A stretch of DNA of 11,937 nucleotides from an uncultured Actinomycetospora sp. Lineage in GTDB: Bacteria; Actinomycetota; Actinomycetes; Mycobacteriales; Pseudonocardiaceae. The notes under the pieces are model-generated. The model saw only the letters and a program-made list of their open reading frames with translations, was not told the DNA's origin and did not search any database. The translations under genes were made by a program, and so were the position numbers. The stretch spans positions 1-11,937 of the forward strand of contig CADCTH010000572.1 of the NCBI GenBank assembly GCA_902805495.1, given 5' to 3'. The first letter of the stretch is position 1. Every line of letters starts with the position of its first letter. Shown one piece after another: positions 5,220 through 11,694 of the stretch.

Positions 5220-6158
5220 GTGGCCACCACCTCCGACCGGATCATCCGGCTGCAGCACGTCGAGGTCCGGGTCCCCGACCTCGAGCTCGCCACCGCCTAC
5301 TACACCGAGGTCCTGGGCCTCATCGAGACCGCCCGCGACGAGCGCGACGGCGCCCCGCGGGTGTTCCTCAAGTGCTGGGACGAGCGCGAGCACCACTCGG
5401 TGATCCTGCGCGAGGCGCCCACCTACGGCCTCGACCACATGTCGTTCAAGCTCAACGAGGCCTCGGACCTCGACCACTTCACCGCCAAGCTCGAGGCCGC
5501 CGGCGTGCCGGTCAAGCGCTACGCCCTCCGCGAGCTGGGCCCGGGCTGGGGCGAGGCGATCCGCTTCGACTCCCCGTCGGGCCACCTCGTCGAGCTGACC
5601 CACGGCACCGAGCGCATCGGCAACATGCTGCCGAAGACGAACCCGCCGCCCCGCCCGCAGGACCTCATCGGGATCGCTCCCCCGCGCCTGGACCACCTGT
5701 TCGTCATGGCCGAGGACGTCGAGGCGTTCACCGCGTTCTTCTGCGAGCTGCTCGAGTTCCGGCTCACCGAGCAGATCCTCGCCAACGACGGCCACCAGCT
5801 CGCGACGTTCCTCGAGCACTCGCACACCCCGCACGACATCGCGGTGATCACGGGACCGAACGGGGCGCTGCACCACTTCGCGTTCTGGCTCGACGACTGG
5901 AACGGCATCCGCGACGCCGCCGACACGCTGGCCTACCACGGGGTGCACATCGACGTGGCGCCCACGCGCCACGGCGTCACCCGCGGCTACACGACGTACT
6001 TCTTCGACCCGGCCGGCAACCGCAACGAGCTCTTCACCGGCGGCTACTGGGTCGACCCGGACTTCGAGCCGATCACCTGGACCGAGGAGGAGATGGGGCG
6101 GGCCATCTTCTACTACCACCGCCAGGTCAACGAGCGCTTCTTCACGGTGCACTCGTGA
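5220..6158 (+). CDS. Extradiol (catechol 2,3-type) dioxygenase, second of a tandem pair
   Basis: This 312-residue paralogue of the preceding gene has the same two-domain layout. Metal ligands are H159 (RLDH), H219 (ALHH) and E270 (NRNELF). The acid/base and second-shell residues are H205 (TPHDIA), H251 (TRHG) and Y260 (TTYFFDP). By eye roughly half of all positions match the first copy. The C-terminal catalytic half is most alike, with identical stretches such as FTGGYWVDPD and TRHGVTRG, while the N-terminal half has diverged and carries a short insertion (RDGAPR) near residues 42-47. The GTG start follows AAGGGG by 11 nt, and the stop overlaps the next gene (GTGA). The two copies may differ in substrate range or form mixed oligomers. 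Both look catalytically intact, so this is not a decaying duplicate. Confidence 0.92.
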   Translation: MATTSDRIIRLQHVEVRVPDLELATAYYTEVLGLIETARDERDGAPRVFLKCWDEREHHSVILREAPTYGLDHMSFKLNEASDLDHFTAKLEAAGVPVKRYALRELGPGWGEAIRFDSPSGHLVELTHGTERIGNMLPKTNPPPRPQDLIGIAPPRLDHLFVMAEDVEAFTAFFCELLEFRLTEQILANDGHQLATFLEHSHTPHDIAVITGPNGALHHFAFWLDDWNGIRDAADTLAYHGVHIDVAPTRHGVTRGYTTYFFDPAGNRNELFTGGYWVDPDFEPITWTEEEMGRAIFYYHRQVNERFFTVHS

Positions 6159-7273
6159 CGGGCACGGAACAGCGCCCCGACGCCCGGTCCGTCCACCGCT
6201 ACGAGGCCCCGGACTACCTGTCGCGCTACCGGGCACGCCGCGGCGGGACGAAGGCCCCGGAGTCCGACCGCGCCAGCTCCGCCGCGGCACCGGCGACGCC
6301 GGAGGCTCCGCCGGAGGGTGACGGCCTGCCGCTCTACCTGCGCCGCTTCCGTGACCGGGGATCGGCGCCCGGCGGCACCGCGACCGTCGAGTACGACGGC
6401 AAGCACTTCACCCCGGAGCTGGCCGAGGCCAGCCGGGGCAAGGAGATCGCCGCGCCGGTGGAGCGCCGCGCGTCGGAGAAGATCGTCTGCGAGATCTCGA
6501 TCATCCGGCACGGCATCACCCAGGGCTACTCCACCGACGCCGGCCTGACGCCGATGGGCGGCTGGCAGGCCCACCGGCGCGGCCACGAGCTGGCGCGCCG
6601 GTTCGACGCCGGCGACCGCGTCCGGCTGGTCTGCGCCGACACCAACCGGGCCCGCCAGACCGCTGACCAGCTCTACCGCGGGGTCACCGACGGGCTCCAG
6701 ATGTGGGGCATCGACGCCGAGATCACCGAGAAGGAGCCGATCCCGGAGCTGCGCAACTTCGGGGTCTGGACCCCGGACGGCCTGCGCGACGTCACCTCGG
6801 CGTTCCGCCAGTACCAGGCCACCAACGAGACCCTCGAGCGCCTCGCCGTCGGCGACCGCCCGCGCTGGCTGGTCGAGATCGACCGCTTCTACCGCACGCA
6901 GCTGGGCGGGGCGGACCCGATCCAGGAGTGGCTGACGGTCCCGATGATGTACTTCGAGCCGCCGGCGATGTGCGTGCGGCGCTTCTGGCGCGGGTTCCAC
7001 CGGCTGATCACCGAGTCGACGCAGCCCGACGGCTCGATCAGCCACCGCCGGATCCTCGCCGCGACCCACTCGGGGCCGATGCGCGCCTTCGCCACCTGGG
7101 CGCACGGCTACGACCCGGGCGAGCCGCTGAACACCGAGGAGATCCGGGTGAAGGTGCGCGAGGGCGCCCGGAGCGCCTTCGTCTCCTACCGGAACCGGGT
7201 CACCGAGGTGAACGTCCCGCCGCCCGACGAGTTCCCCCGATGGGAAGAAGGAGCGGGAGGCCTGCAGCCATGA
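6155..7273 (+). CDS. Histidine phosphatase superfamily protein in the ring-cleavage operon
   Basis: This 372-residue protein has a C-terminal two-thirds resembling the histidine phosphatase (phosphoglycerate mutase-like) fold. The nucleophile motif is R118-H119-G120 in SIIRHGITQG. A second arginine lies in CADTNRARQTA (R165/R167), a likely acid is E199 in PIPELRN, and the second histidine is H305 in AATHSGPMRAF, so the catalytic set looks complete. Residues 1-110 are a polar, Ala/Pro-rich, probably disordered extension with YLSRYRARRGG and LYLRRFRDRG-like motifs, longer than in simple phosphatases. The GTG start overlaps the dioxygenase stop by 4 nt and its own stop overlaps the next gene by 4 nt, so it is tightly built into the operon. 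The substrate is unknown. An aryl phosphate or another phosphorylated pathway metabolite is a guess from context. Confidence 0.85.
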   Translation: MTGTEQRPDARSVHRYEAPDYLSRYRARRGGTKAPESDRASSAAAPATPEAPPEGDGLPLYLRRFRDRGSAPGGTATVEYDGKHFTPELAEASRGKEIAAPVERRASEKIVCEISIIRHGITQGYSTDAGLTPMGGWQAHRRGHELARRFDAGDRVRLVCADTNRARQTADQLYRGVTDGLQMWGIDAEITEKEPIPELRNFGVWTPDGLRDVTSAFRQYQATNETLERLAVGDRPRWLVEIDRFYRTQLGGADPIQEWLTVPMMYFEPPAMCVRRFWRGFHRLITESTQPDGSISHRRILAATHSGPMRAFATWAHGYDPGEPLNTEEIRVKVREGARSAFVSYRNRVTEVNVPPPDEFPRWEEGAGGLQP

Positions 7274-8085
7274 CCGTCCTGTCCCTCCCCCCGCTCGACG
7301 TCGACGCCGGTGGCCCGCCCGAGGACGACTCACCGCTGCGGTCGGTGTCCACCGCCGTCGCGGTGCTCGACTGCTTCGCCGACGAGGCCGAGCTCGGCGC
7401 CACCCGCGTCGCCGCCCGGCTCGGCATCGCCAAGAGCACCGCGTGCCGGATGCTCGCCGCGCTCGCCACCGGCGGGCTGCTCGAGCGCACCGGCTCGGGC
7501 CGCTACCGCCTGGGCCTGCGCCTGTTCGAGTACGGCCAGCTCGCCGTCGACCGGCTCATGCTGCGCGACGTCGCCCTGCCCGCGATGGGTGACCTGCGCG
7601 AGCTCCTGCGCGAGACCGTGCAGCTCGGCGTCGTCGTGGGCACCGACGTGCTCTACGTCGAGCGCACCGAGGCCGCCGGCATGAACGTGCGCTTCCGCAG
7701 CGAGCACCGCCGCAACCAGGCGCACTCGTCGAGCACCGGGCGCGTGCTCGCGGCCGCGGACCCGGCGCTGGTCACCGCGATCCTCGAGCGCGGCCTGCGC
7801 CGGTACACGCCGTTCACGGTGGTCGACCCGCTGCGCTACCGGCAGATCCTCGCCCAGACCCGTGACCAGGGCTACGCGACCTCGCGCGAGGAGTTCGAGC
7901 CCGGCTGGTCGTCGCTCGCGGCGCCGATCACGCTGACCCGGGGCGGGCGTCCGCACCCGGTGGCGGCGCTGTCGGTGGTCGGGGTGACCTCGCGCGTGCT
8001 CGGGCCGCGCAAGCCGGCCGTCGTCCAGGGGCTGCGGCGCGCCGCCGCCCGCATCTCGGCGGACCTGGAGCGCGCGCGCAGCTGA
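7270..8085 (+). CDS. IclR-family transcriptional regulator (plus-strand operon)
   Basis: This 271-residue IclR protein has a winged helix-turn-helix at about residues 24-90 (VSTAVAVLDCF, then RVAARLGIAKSTACRMLAAL, then the wing GRYRLGLRLFEYG). The effector domain follows, with VLYVERTEAAGM, HSSSTGRVLAAADP, YATSREEFEPGWSSLAAPI and VAALSVVGVTSRV. It differs clearly from the IclR of the opposite operon, with an extended acidic N-terminus and different recognition-helix residues, so it is not a recent duplicate. Its ATG overlaps the phosphatase stop (ATGA) and GGGAGG lies about 10 nt upstream. As last gene of the dioxygenase operon it may autoregulate or sense a pathway metabolite. Its gene converges on the next one with only 15 bp between the ends. 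Confidence 0.92.
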   Translation: MTVLSLPPLDVDAGGPPEDDSPLRSVSTAVAVLDCFADEAELGATRVAARLGIAKSTACRMLAALATGGLLERTGSGRYRLGLRLFEYGQLAVDRLMLRDVALPAMGDLRELLRETVQLGVVVGTDVLYVERTEAAGMNVRFRSEHRRNQAHSSSTGRVLAAADPALVTAILERGLRRYTPFTVVDPLRYRQILAQTRDQGYATSREEFEPGWSSLAAPITLTRGGRPHPVAALSVVGVTSRVLGPRKPAVVQGLRRAAARISADLERARS

Positions 8086-8100
8086 CCGGACGACCCCGCC

Positions 8101-8532
8101 CTACTTCGGGTCCAGCACGAACACCGGGATCTCGCGGCTGGTGTTCGCCTGGTAGTCGGTGTACGGCGGGTACACCGCGACCGCGCGCTCCCACCACTGC
8201 GCCCGCTCGTCGCCGGACACGAGACGGGCGACGTAGGTGCCGGTCTCGGTGCCGTCCTGGAGGGTGACCTCGGGGTGGGCGCGGATGTTGGCGTACCAGA
8301 CGGGGTTCTCGGGCGCCCCGCCCTTGGACGCGACGACGGCGTAGCTCCCGTCGTGCTCCACCCGCATCACCGGGGTGTGGCGCAGCTTGCCGGTCTTCGC
8401 CCCGCGCAGCGTCAGCAGGACGACCGGGGCGCCGCGGACCTCCACGCCCTCCGTGGTCCCGCTCTGCACGATCTTCTCGGTCTGCTCACGGACCCAGTCC
8501 GTCGGGCTGGCCTCCACCTGGTTCTCGGTCAC
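8101..8532 (-). CDS. Ddn-like deazaflavin (F420)-dependent nitroreductase family protein
   Basis: This 143-residue protein has the conserved blocks of the deazaflavin-dependent nitroreductase family (formerly DUF385, like M. tuberculosis Ddn): LRGAKTGKLRHTPVM (about 42-56), VASKGGAPENPVWYANIRAHP (67-87) and YPPYTDYQANTSREIPVFVL (121-140). Members bind reduced F420 in a split beta-barrel and reduce quinones, nitro compounds or activated double bonds. The real substrate here is unknown. The GTG at 8532 gives the usual start (TENQVEASP), while an in-frame GTG at 8541 or TTG at 8544 is possible because no strong ribosome-binding site distinguishes them. It is transcribed toward the IclR gene, away from the MFS gene. 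A quinone-protecting role near a catechol pathway is plausible but unsupported. Confidence 0.88.
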   Translation of the reverse strand: MTENQVEASPTDWVREQTEKIVQSGTTEGVEVRGAPVVLLTLRGAKTGKLRHTPVMRVEHDGSYAVVASKGGAPENPVWYANIRAHPEVTLQDGTETGTYVARLVSGDERAQWWERAVAVYPPYTDYQANTSREIPVFVLDPK

Positions 8533-8591
8533 GCCCCCCACCAACCCCCGGACGGGCGTCGTTGTTCCGCCACCTGGGTAGCCACGGGTCC

Positions 8592-10166
8592 GTGCCTGCG
8601 ACGGACCCCGAGCGCGCGCCGCACGCCGACGACCGGGACGCCCCCGACCCCGGGCGGTGGAAGGCGCTGGCCGTCTGCATGCTCGCCGGCGTCATGATCT
8701 TCGTCGACGTCAGCATCGTGAACGTCGCACTGCCCTCGTTCCGCACCGGTCTCGGCGCGAGCCCGGCCGACCTCTCCTGGATCGTCGCGGGCTACACGCT
8801 GACGTTCGGGCTCGCGCTCGTCCCCGCCGGGCGCCTCGGCGACGGGCGGGGCCGCAAGCGGATGCTCGTCGTGGGCCTGGTGCTCTTCGCGCTCGCGAGC
8901 CTCGCTGCCGGGCTGGCGCAGAGCCCGCTCTGGCTCGTCGTCGCCCGCCTCGTCCAAGGGCTCGCCGGCGGGCTGGTCAACCCGCAGCTGCTCGGGCTCA
9001 TCCAGCAGATGTTCAGCGGTCGCGAGCGCGGTACCGCGTTCGGGATCTTCGGCGCGGTCAACGCCTCCTCGACCGCGGTCGGACCGCTGCTGGGCGGCCT
9101 GATCATCGAGCTCGGCGGGCCGTCCGCGGGCTGGCGCTGGGTCTTCCTCGTCAACCTGCCCCTCGCGGCGGTCGCGCTCGTGCTGGCCCCGCGGCTCCTG
9201 CCCGCCGACCCCGGCCGGGCGCAGCGGTCGCGCACCTCGCTGGACCCCGTCGGCGCCGTGCTCCTGGGCCTCGCGGTGTTCGGCGTCCTGCTGCCCGTCG
9301 TGCTCGCCGAGCGGGACCCCGCGAGCGCTCCCTGGTGGACCGCCGCCGCCGGCCTCGCCGTCGCCGTGGGCTTCGTCGTCTGGGAGCGCCGCTACGCCCG
9401 CGGCGGGCGCGAGCCGCTGCTCGACGAGCGGGTGCTGCGCAGCCCCGGCTACGTCCTCGGCACCGGCCTCGGCACGCTGTACATGGCGGGGTCGACGGCG
9501 ATCTTCTTCGTGCTCACGGTCTACCTGCAGCAGGGTCTGGGTTACTCGGCCCTGCTCGCGGGGCTCGCGACGATGCCCTACGCGGTGGGGTCGGCGGTGG
9601 CCGCGGCGTGGGGCGGCCGGATCGTCGTCCGTGTGGGGCGCCCGCTCGTGGTGGCGGGGACGCTCGTCATGGCCGCCGGGATCGCCGCCACCCTCGTCGT
9701 CGTCCGCGTCCGCACCGACCCGTCGACCGGCCTGCTCACCGCCCTCCCGCTGCTCGTCGCCGGCGTCGGCAGCGGACTGGTGATCACCCCGAACCAGGCG
9801 CTGACCCTGCAGGACGTGCCCGTCGACCAGGGCGGCACCGCGGGCGGGATGCAGCAGACGTCGCAGCGCATCGGGTCGTCGATCGGGATCGCGCTGGTCG
9901 CCACCGTCTTCTTCGCCGTCCTGTCCGCCTCCGGCCAGCAGTACGGGACGGCGCTGGCCGCCGGTCTGCTCGTGGTCCTCGCCTGCGTGCTCGCGGCGTT
10001 CGCCCTCGGCCTCGCGGACGTCCTGCGCCGCCGCCGGGGACGGCCGGACGTCACGCCGGCGGCGCTCGGGACGGGACTCGCGTCGGGCACGGGCAGCGAC
10101 GCGGGCCCGGGCGACGACCACGGCCAGCACCACGCCGCCGCCCACGGACACCCCCACCCCCACTGA
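8592..10166 (+). CDS. MFS transporter, DHA2 (EmrB/QacA) drug-exporter family
   Basis: This inner-membrane proton-coupled exporter of about 524 residues has the hydrophobic pattern of the 14-helix DHA2 group. Diagnostic motifs, numbered from GTG 8592, are FVDVSIVNVALP in helix 1 (about 37-48), the motif A loop GRLGDGRGRKR (80-90), LVQGLAGGLVNPQ, and motif C GAVNASSTAVGPLLGG in helix 5 (about 154-169). Late helices include MAGSTAIFFVLTVYLQQ and LLVAGVGSGLVITPNQA. The cytoplasmic C-terminus ends in DDHGQHHAAAHGHPHPH, with seven histidines, which could bind metal. The start is uncertain. GTG 8592 gives a normal short N-terminus before helix 1, but there is no good ribosome-binding site, and an in-frame TTG lies at 8562. 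A TAGCCA 7 nt before GTG hints at leaderless expression. The exported compound is unknown; an aromatic or drug efflux role would fit. Confidence 0.9.
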   Translation: MPATDPERAPHADDRDAPDPGRWKALAVCMLAGVMIFVDVSIVNVALPSFRTGLGASPADLSWIVAGYTLTFGLALVPAGRLGDGRGRKRMLVVGLVLFALASLAAGLAQSPLWLVVARLVQGLAGGLVNPQLLGLIQQMFSGRERGTAFGIFGAVNASSTAVGPLLGGLIIELGGPSAGWRWVFLVNLPLAAVALVLAPRLLPADPGRAQRSRTSLDPVGAVLLGLAVFGVLLPVVLAERDPASAPWWTAAAGLAVAVGFVVWERRYARGGREPLLDERVLRSPGYVLGTGLGTLYMAGSTAIFFVLTVYLQQGLGYSALLAGLATMPYAVGSAVAAAWGGRIVVRVGRPLVVAGTLVMAAGIAATLVVVRVRTDPSTGLLTALPLLVAGVGSGLVITPNQALTLQDVPVDQGGTAGGMQQTSQRIGSSIGIALVATVFFAVLSASGQQYGTALAAGLLVVLACVLAAFALGLADVLRRRRGRPDVTPAALGTGLASGTGSDAGPGDDHGQHHAAAHGHPHPH

Positions 10167-10171
10167 CCCCG

Positions 10172-10202
10172 CGCGCCGTGTTCGGCTGGGGGGAACGGCG
10201 CG
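10172..10202 (+). terminator. Hairpin after the MFS gene
   Basis: CGCGCCG (10172-10178) plus TTC (10181-10183) pairs with GAACGGCGCG (10193-10202), with a 2-nt bulge and a G-rich loop. It begins 5 bp after the MFS stop and has no U-tract, as is common in high-GC actinobacteria. It is a probable terminator that isolates the MFS gene from the next promoter. Confidence 0.45.
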
Positions 10203-10226
10203 GTGCCGGGCGTCCGGAGGCGCTCC

Positions 10227-10232
10227 TAGCGT
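10227..10232 (+). promoter_or_regulatory. -10 box of a probable leaderless promoter for the MetE-like gene
   Basis: TAGCGT is followed by 8 nt and then ATG 10241. The distance places the transcription start at or next to the ATG, and there is no ribosome-binding site in between, so the mRNA is probably leaderless. The -35 region is not recognisable. Confidence 0.5.
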
Positions 10233-10240
10233 CTCCGGAC

Positions 10241-11398
10241 ATGCAGCGCAGCACCGACCGCGTCCTGACGACCCACGTCGGCAGCCTCGCCCGCCCCGAG
10301 CCCCTGCTGGACACCATGCGGGAGAAGGAGCACGGCCGGCCCTACGACCACGACCTCTTCGCCCGGCAGGTGACCGAGGCCGTCGCCGACGTCGTCGCCC
10401 GCCAGCGCGAGGTGGGGATCGACGTCGTCACCGACGGCGAGATGGGCAAGGTCAGCTTCGCGACCTACATCCAGCGCCGGCTCGACGGCTTCGCCCCCGA
10501 CTCGGGCGAGCGGCTGCTCCCGCCGTCGTGGCAGGTCGAGATCGACGCCTTCCCCGAGTACTACGAGGGCTACCTCGGCAAGTACACGAAGACCGTCGCG
10601 CCGATGCAGAGCATCGCCTGCGTCGGGCCCGTCCGGTACACCGGCCACGACGAGCTGCAGACCGACATCGCCAACCTGCACAAGGCCCTCGCCGGGGTCA
10701 GCGGCGTCGTGGAGGCCTTCATGCCGTCCACCTCGCCCCGCGGGTTCGGCCGCAACGAGTACTACGCGTCCGAGCGCGAGTACTACGAGGCGGTCGGCGA
10801 GGCCCTGCGCGAGGAGTACCTGGCGATCGTCGACGCCGGGCTGCTGCTGCAGGTCGACGACCCGTGGCTCATCGAGATCCTCGCGGACCCGGGCCTCGAC
10901 GCCGCCGAGCGCGACCGCGCCGCCCGCGAGCACGCCGAGATCGTCAACCACTCCCTGCGCGGCATCCCGACCGACCGCATCCGCCTGCACACCTGCTACG
11001 GCCTCAACCACGGCCCGCGGATCCACGACATCGGGATGGCCGAGGTCGCGCCGTACATGCTCGGCATCCAGGCCGGCGGGTACTCGTTCGAGGTCGCCAA
11101 CCCGCGGCACATGCACGAGTGGAAGATCTGGCAGGACCTCCCGCTGCCCGACGGCGCGGTACTGATCCCCGGACTGCTCGGCCACGCCCAGAACTACGTG
11201 GAGCACCCGGAGCTGATCGCCGACATGATCGGCTGGTACGCGTCGTGCGTGGGTCGCGAGAACGTCGTCGCGGGTGCGGACTGCGGGTTCTCGTCGCGGG
11301 CGAGCTACTCGCCGGAGGTGCACCCGAGCGTGGTGTGGGAGAAGTTCCGAGCGCTCTCCGAGGGCGCGGCGATCGCGACGCAGCGCCTGTGGGCCTGA
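10241..11398 (+). CDS. Cobalamin-independent methionine synthase-like (MetE C-domain family) protein
   Basis: This 385-residue single-domain protein belongs to the MetE C-terminal/UROD-like zinc methyltransferase family. N-terminal TTHVGSLARP and DVVTDGEMGK are characteristic. The zinc site H-X-C is H250-T-C252 in RLHTCYG, the distal cysteine is C348 in AGADCGFSS, and E284 in YSFEVANPRH is a likely third ligand, by analogy with MetE H641/C643/E665/C726. It is half the size of true MetE (about 750 residues) and lacks the N-terminal domain, so it is unlikely to be a standard methionine synthase. Relatives of this size include epoxyalkane:coenzyme M transferase and other thiol-alkylating or methyl-transfer enzymes. 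Its own substrate cannot be named. It is a single-gene unit with its own leaderless promoter and a strong hairpin 9 bp after the stop. Confidence 0.85.
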   Translation: MQRSTDRVLTTHVGSLARPEPLLDTMREKEHGRPYDHDLFARQVTEAVADVVARQREVGIDVVTDGEMGKVSFATYIQRRLDGFAPDSGERLLPPSWQVEIDAFPEYYEGYLGKYTKTVAPMQSIACVGPVRYTGHDELQTDIANLHKALAGVSGVVEAFMPSTSPRGFGRNEYYASEREYYEAVGEALREEYLAIVDAGLLLQVDDPWLIEILADPGLDAAERDRAAREHAEIVNHSLRGIPTDRIRLHTCYGLNHGPRIHDIGMAEVAPYMLGIQAGGYSFEVANPRHMHEWKIWQDLPLPDGAVLIPGLLGHAQNYVEHPELIADMIGWYASCVGRENVVAGADCGFSSRASYSPEVHPSVVWEKFRALSEGAAIATQRLWA

Positions 11399-11407
11399 GC
11401 GCGCGGA

Positions 11408-11469
11408 AAGGGGAGACGGGGGCGAGCCGCATCCCCCCGGAGCAGGCTCGACGAGCCCCGTCTCCCCTT
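11408..11469. terminator. Long bidirectional hairpin terminator
   Basis: AAGGGGAGACGGGG (11408-11421) pairs perfectly with CCCCGTCTCCCCTT (11456-11469). A second inner stem CGAGCC/GGCTCG (11423-11428 with 11445-11450) extends it. It begins 9 bp after the stop of the MetE-like gene. No U-tract follows, but the stem alone is strong and would act from either side. Confidence 0.7.
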
Positions 11470-11694
11470 CCCGTCGCGCGCCCGGCCGCAGGGACCAGGG
11501 CGAGCGAGGACGTCCGAGCGACGACCCCCCGACCATCCCCGACGACCGTCGTCCCGCCCTCGGCGCGAAAGCTTCGCCGATCAACCAGTGCGCCCACATC
11601 AGCAGAAATGACTAGGCCGCCCGGCGGGCGCCTCGACGGCTGGACGCCGCGCACGGGCGCGCCCTAGCGTCCCCGGAGTGCCAGGGCGGTGGGG
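11470..11694 (+). promoter_or_regulatory. Intergenic region with promoter of the ATPase regulator and a six-codon upstream frame
   Basis: No gene is seen in this stretch. About 11570-11615 is less GC-rich than its surroundings. TAGCGT at 11665-11670 is a -10 box with TGGACG 18 bp upstream (11641-11646) as a fair -35. Transcription would start close to GTG 11678. That GTG opens a six-codon frame (VPGRWG) whose TGA overlaps the GTG start of the regulator at 11695 (GTGA), so a leaderless mini-frame could be translationally coupled to the regulator. A short GCGAA-AGC-TTCGC inverted repeat lies near 11564-11576. Confidence 0.4.

Noticed and set aside
4220..6154. Long plus-strand open frame fused ahead of the histidine phosphatase
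   Set aside because: It is a high-GC shadow in another frame of the two dioxygenases; the phosphatase starts at GTG 6155 with the GTGA overlap.
4239..6290. 683-codon minus-strand open frame opposite the dioxygenases
   Set aside because: Composition is that of an antisense high-GC frame with no domain; the plus strand has complete enzyme active sites.
8086..8100. Terminator between the converging IclR and Ddn-like genes
   Set aside because: Only 15 bp lie between the stop codons and no convincing inverted repeat is visible there.
8529..10163. 544-codon minus-strand open frame opposite the MFS gene
   Set aside because: It is a charged, repeat-like antisense frame; the plus strand shows transmembrane helices and MFS motifs.
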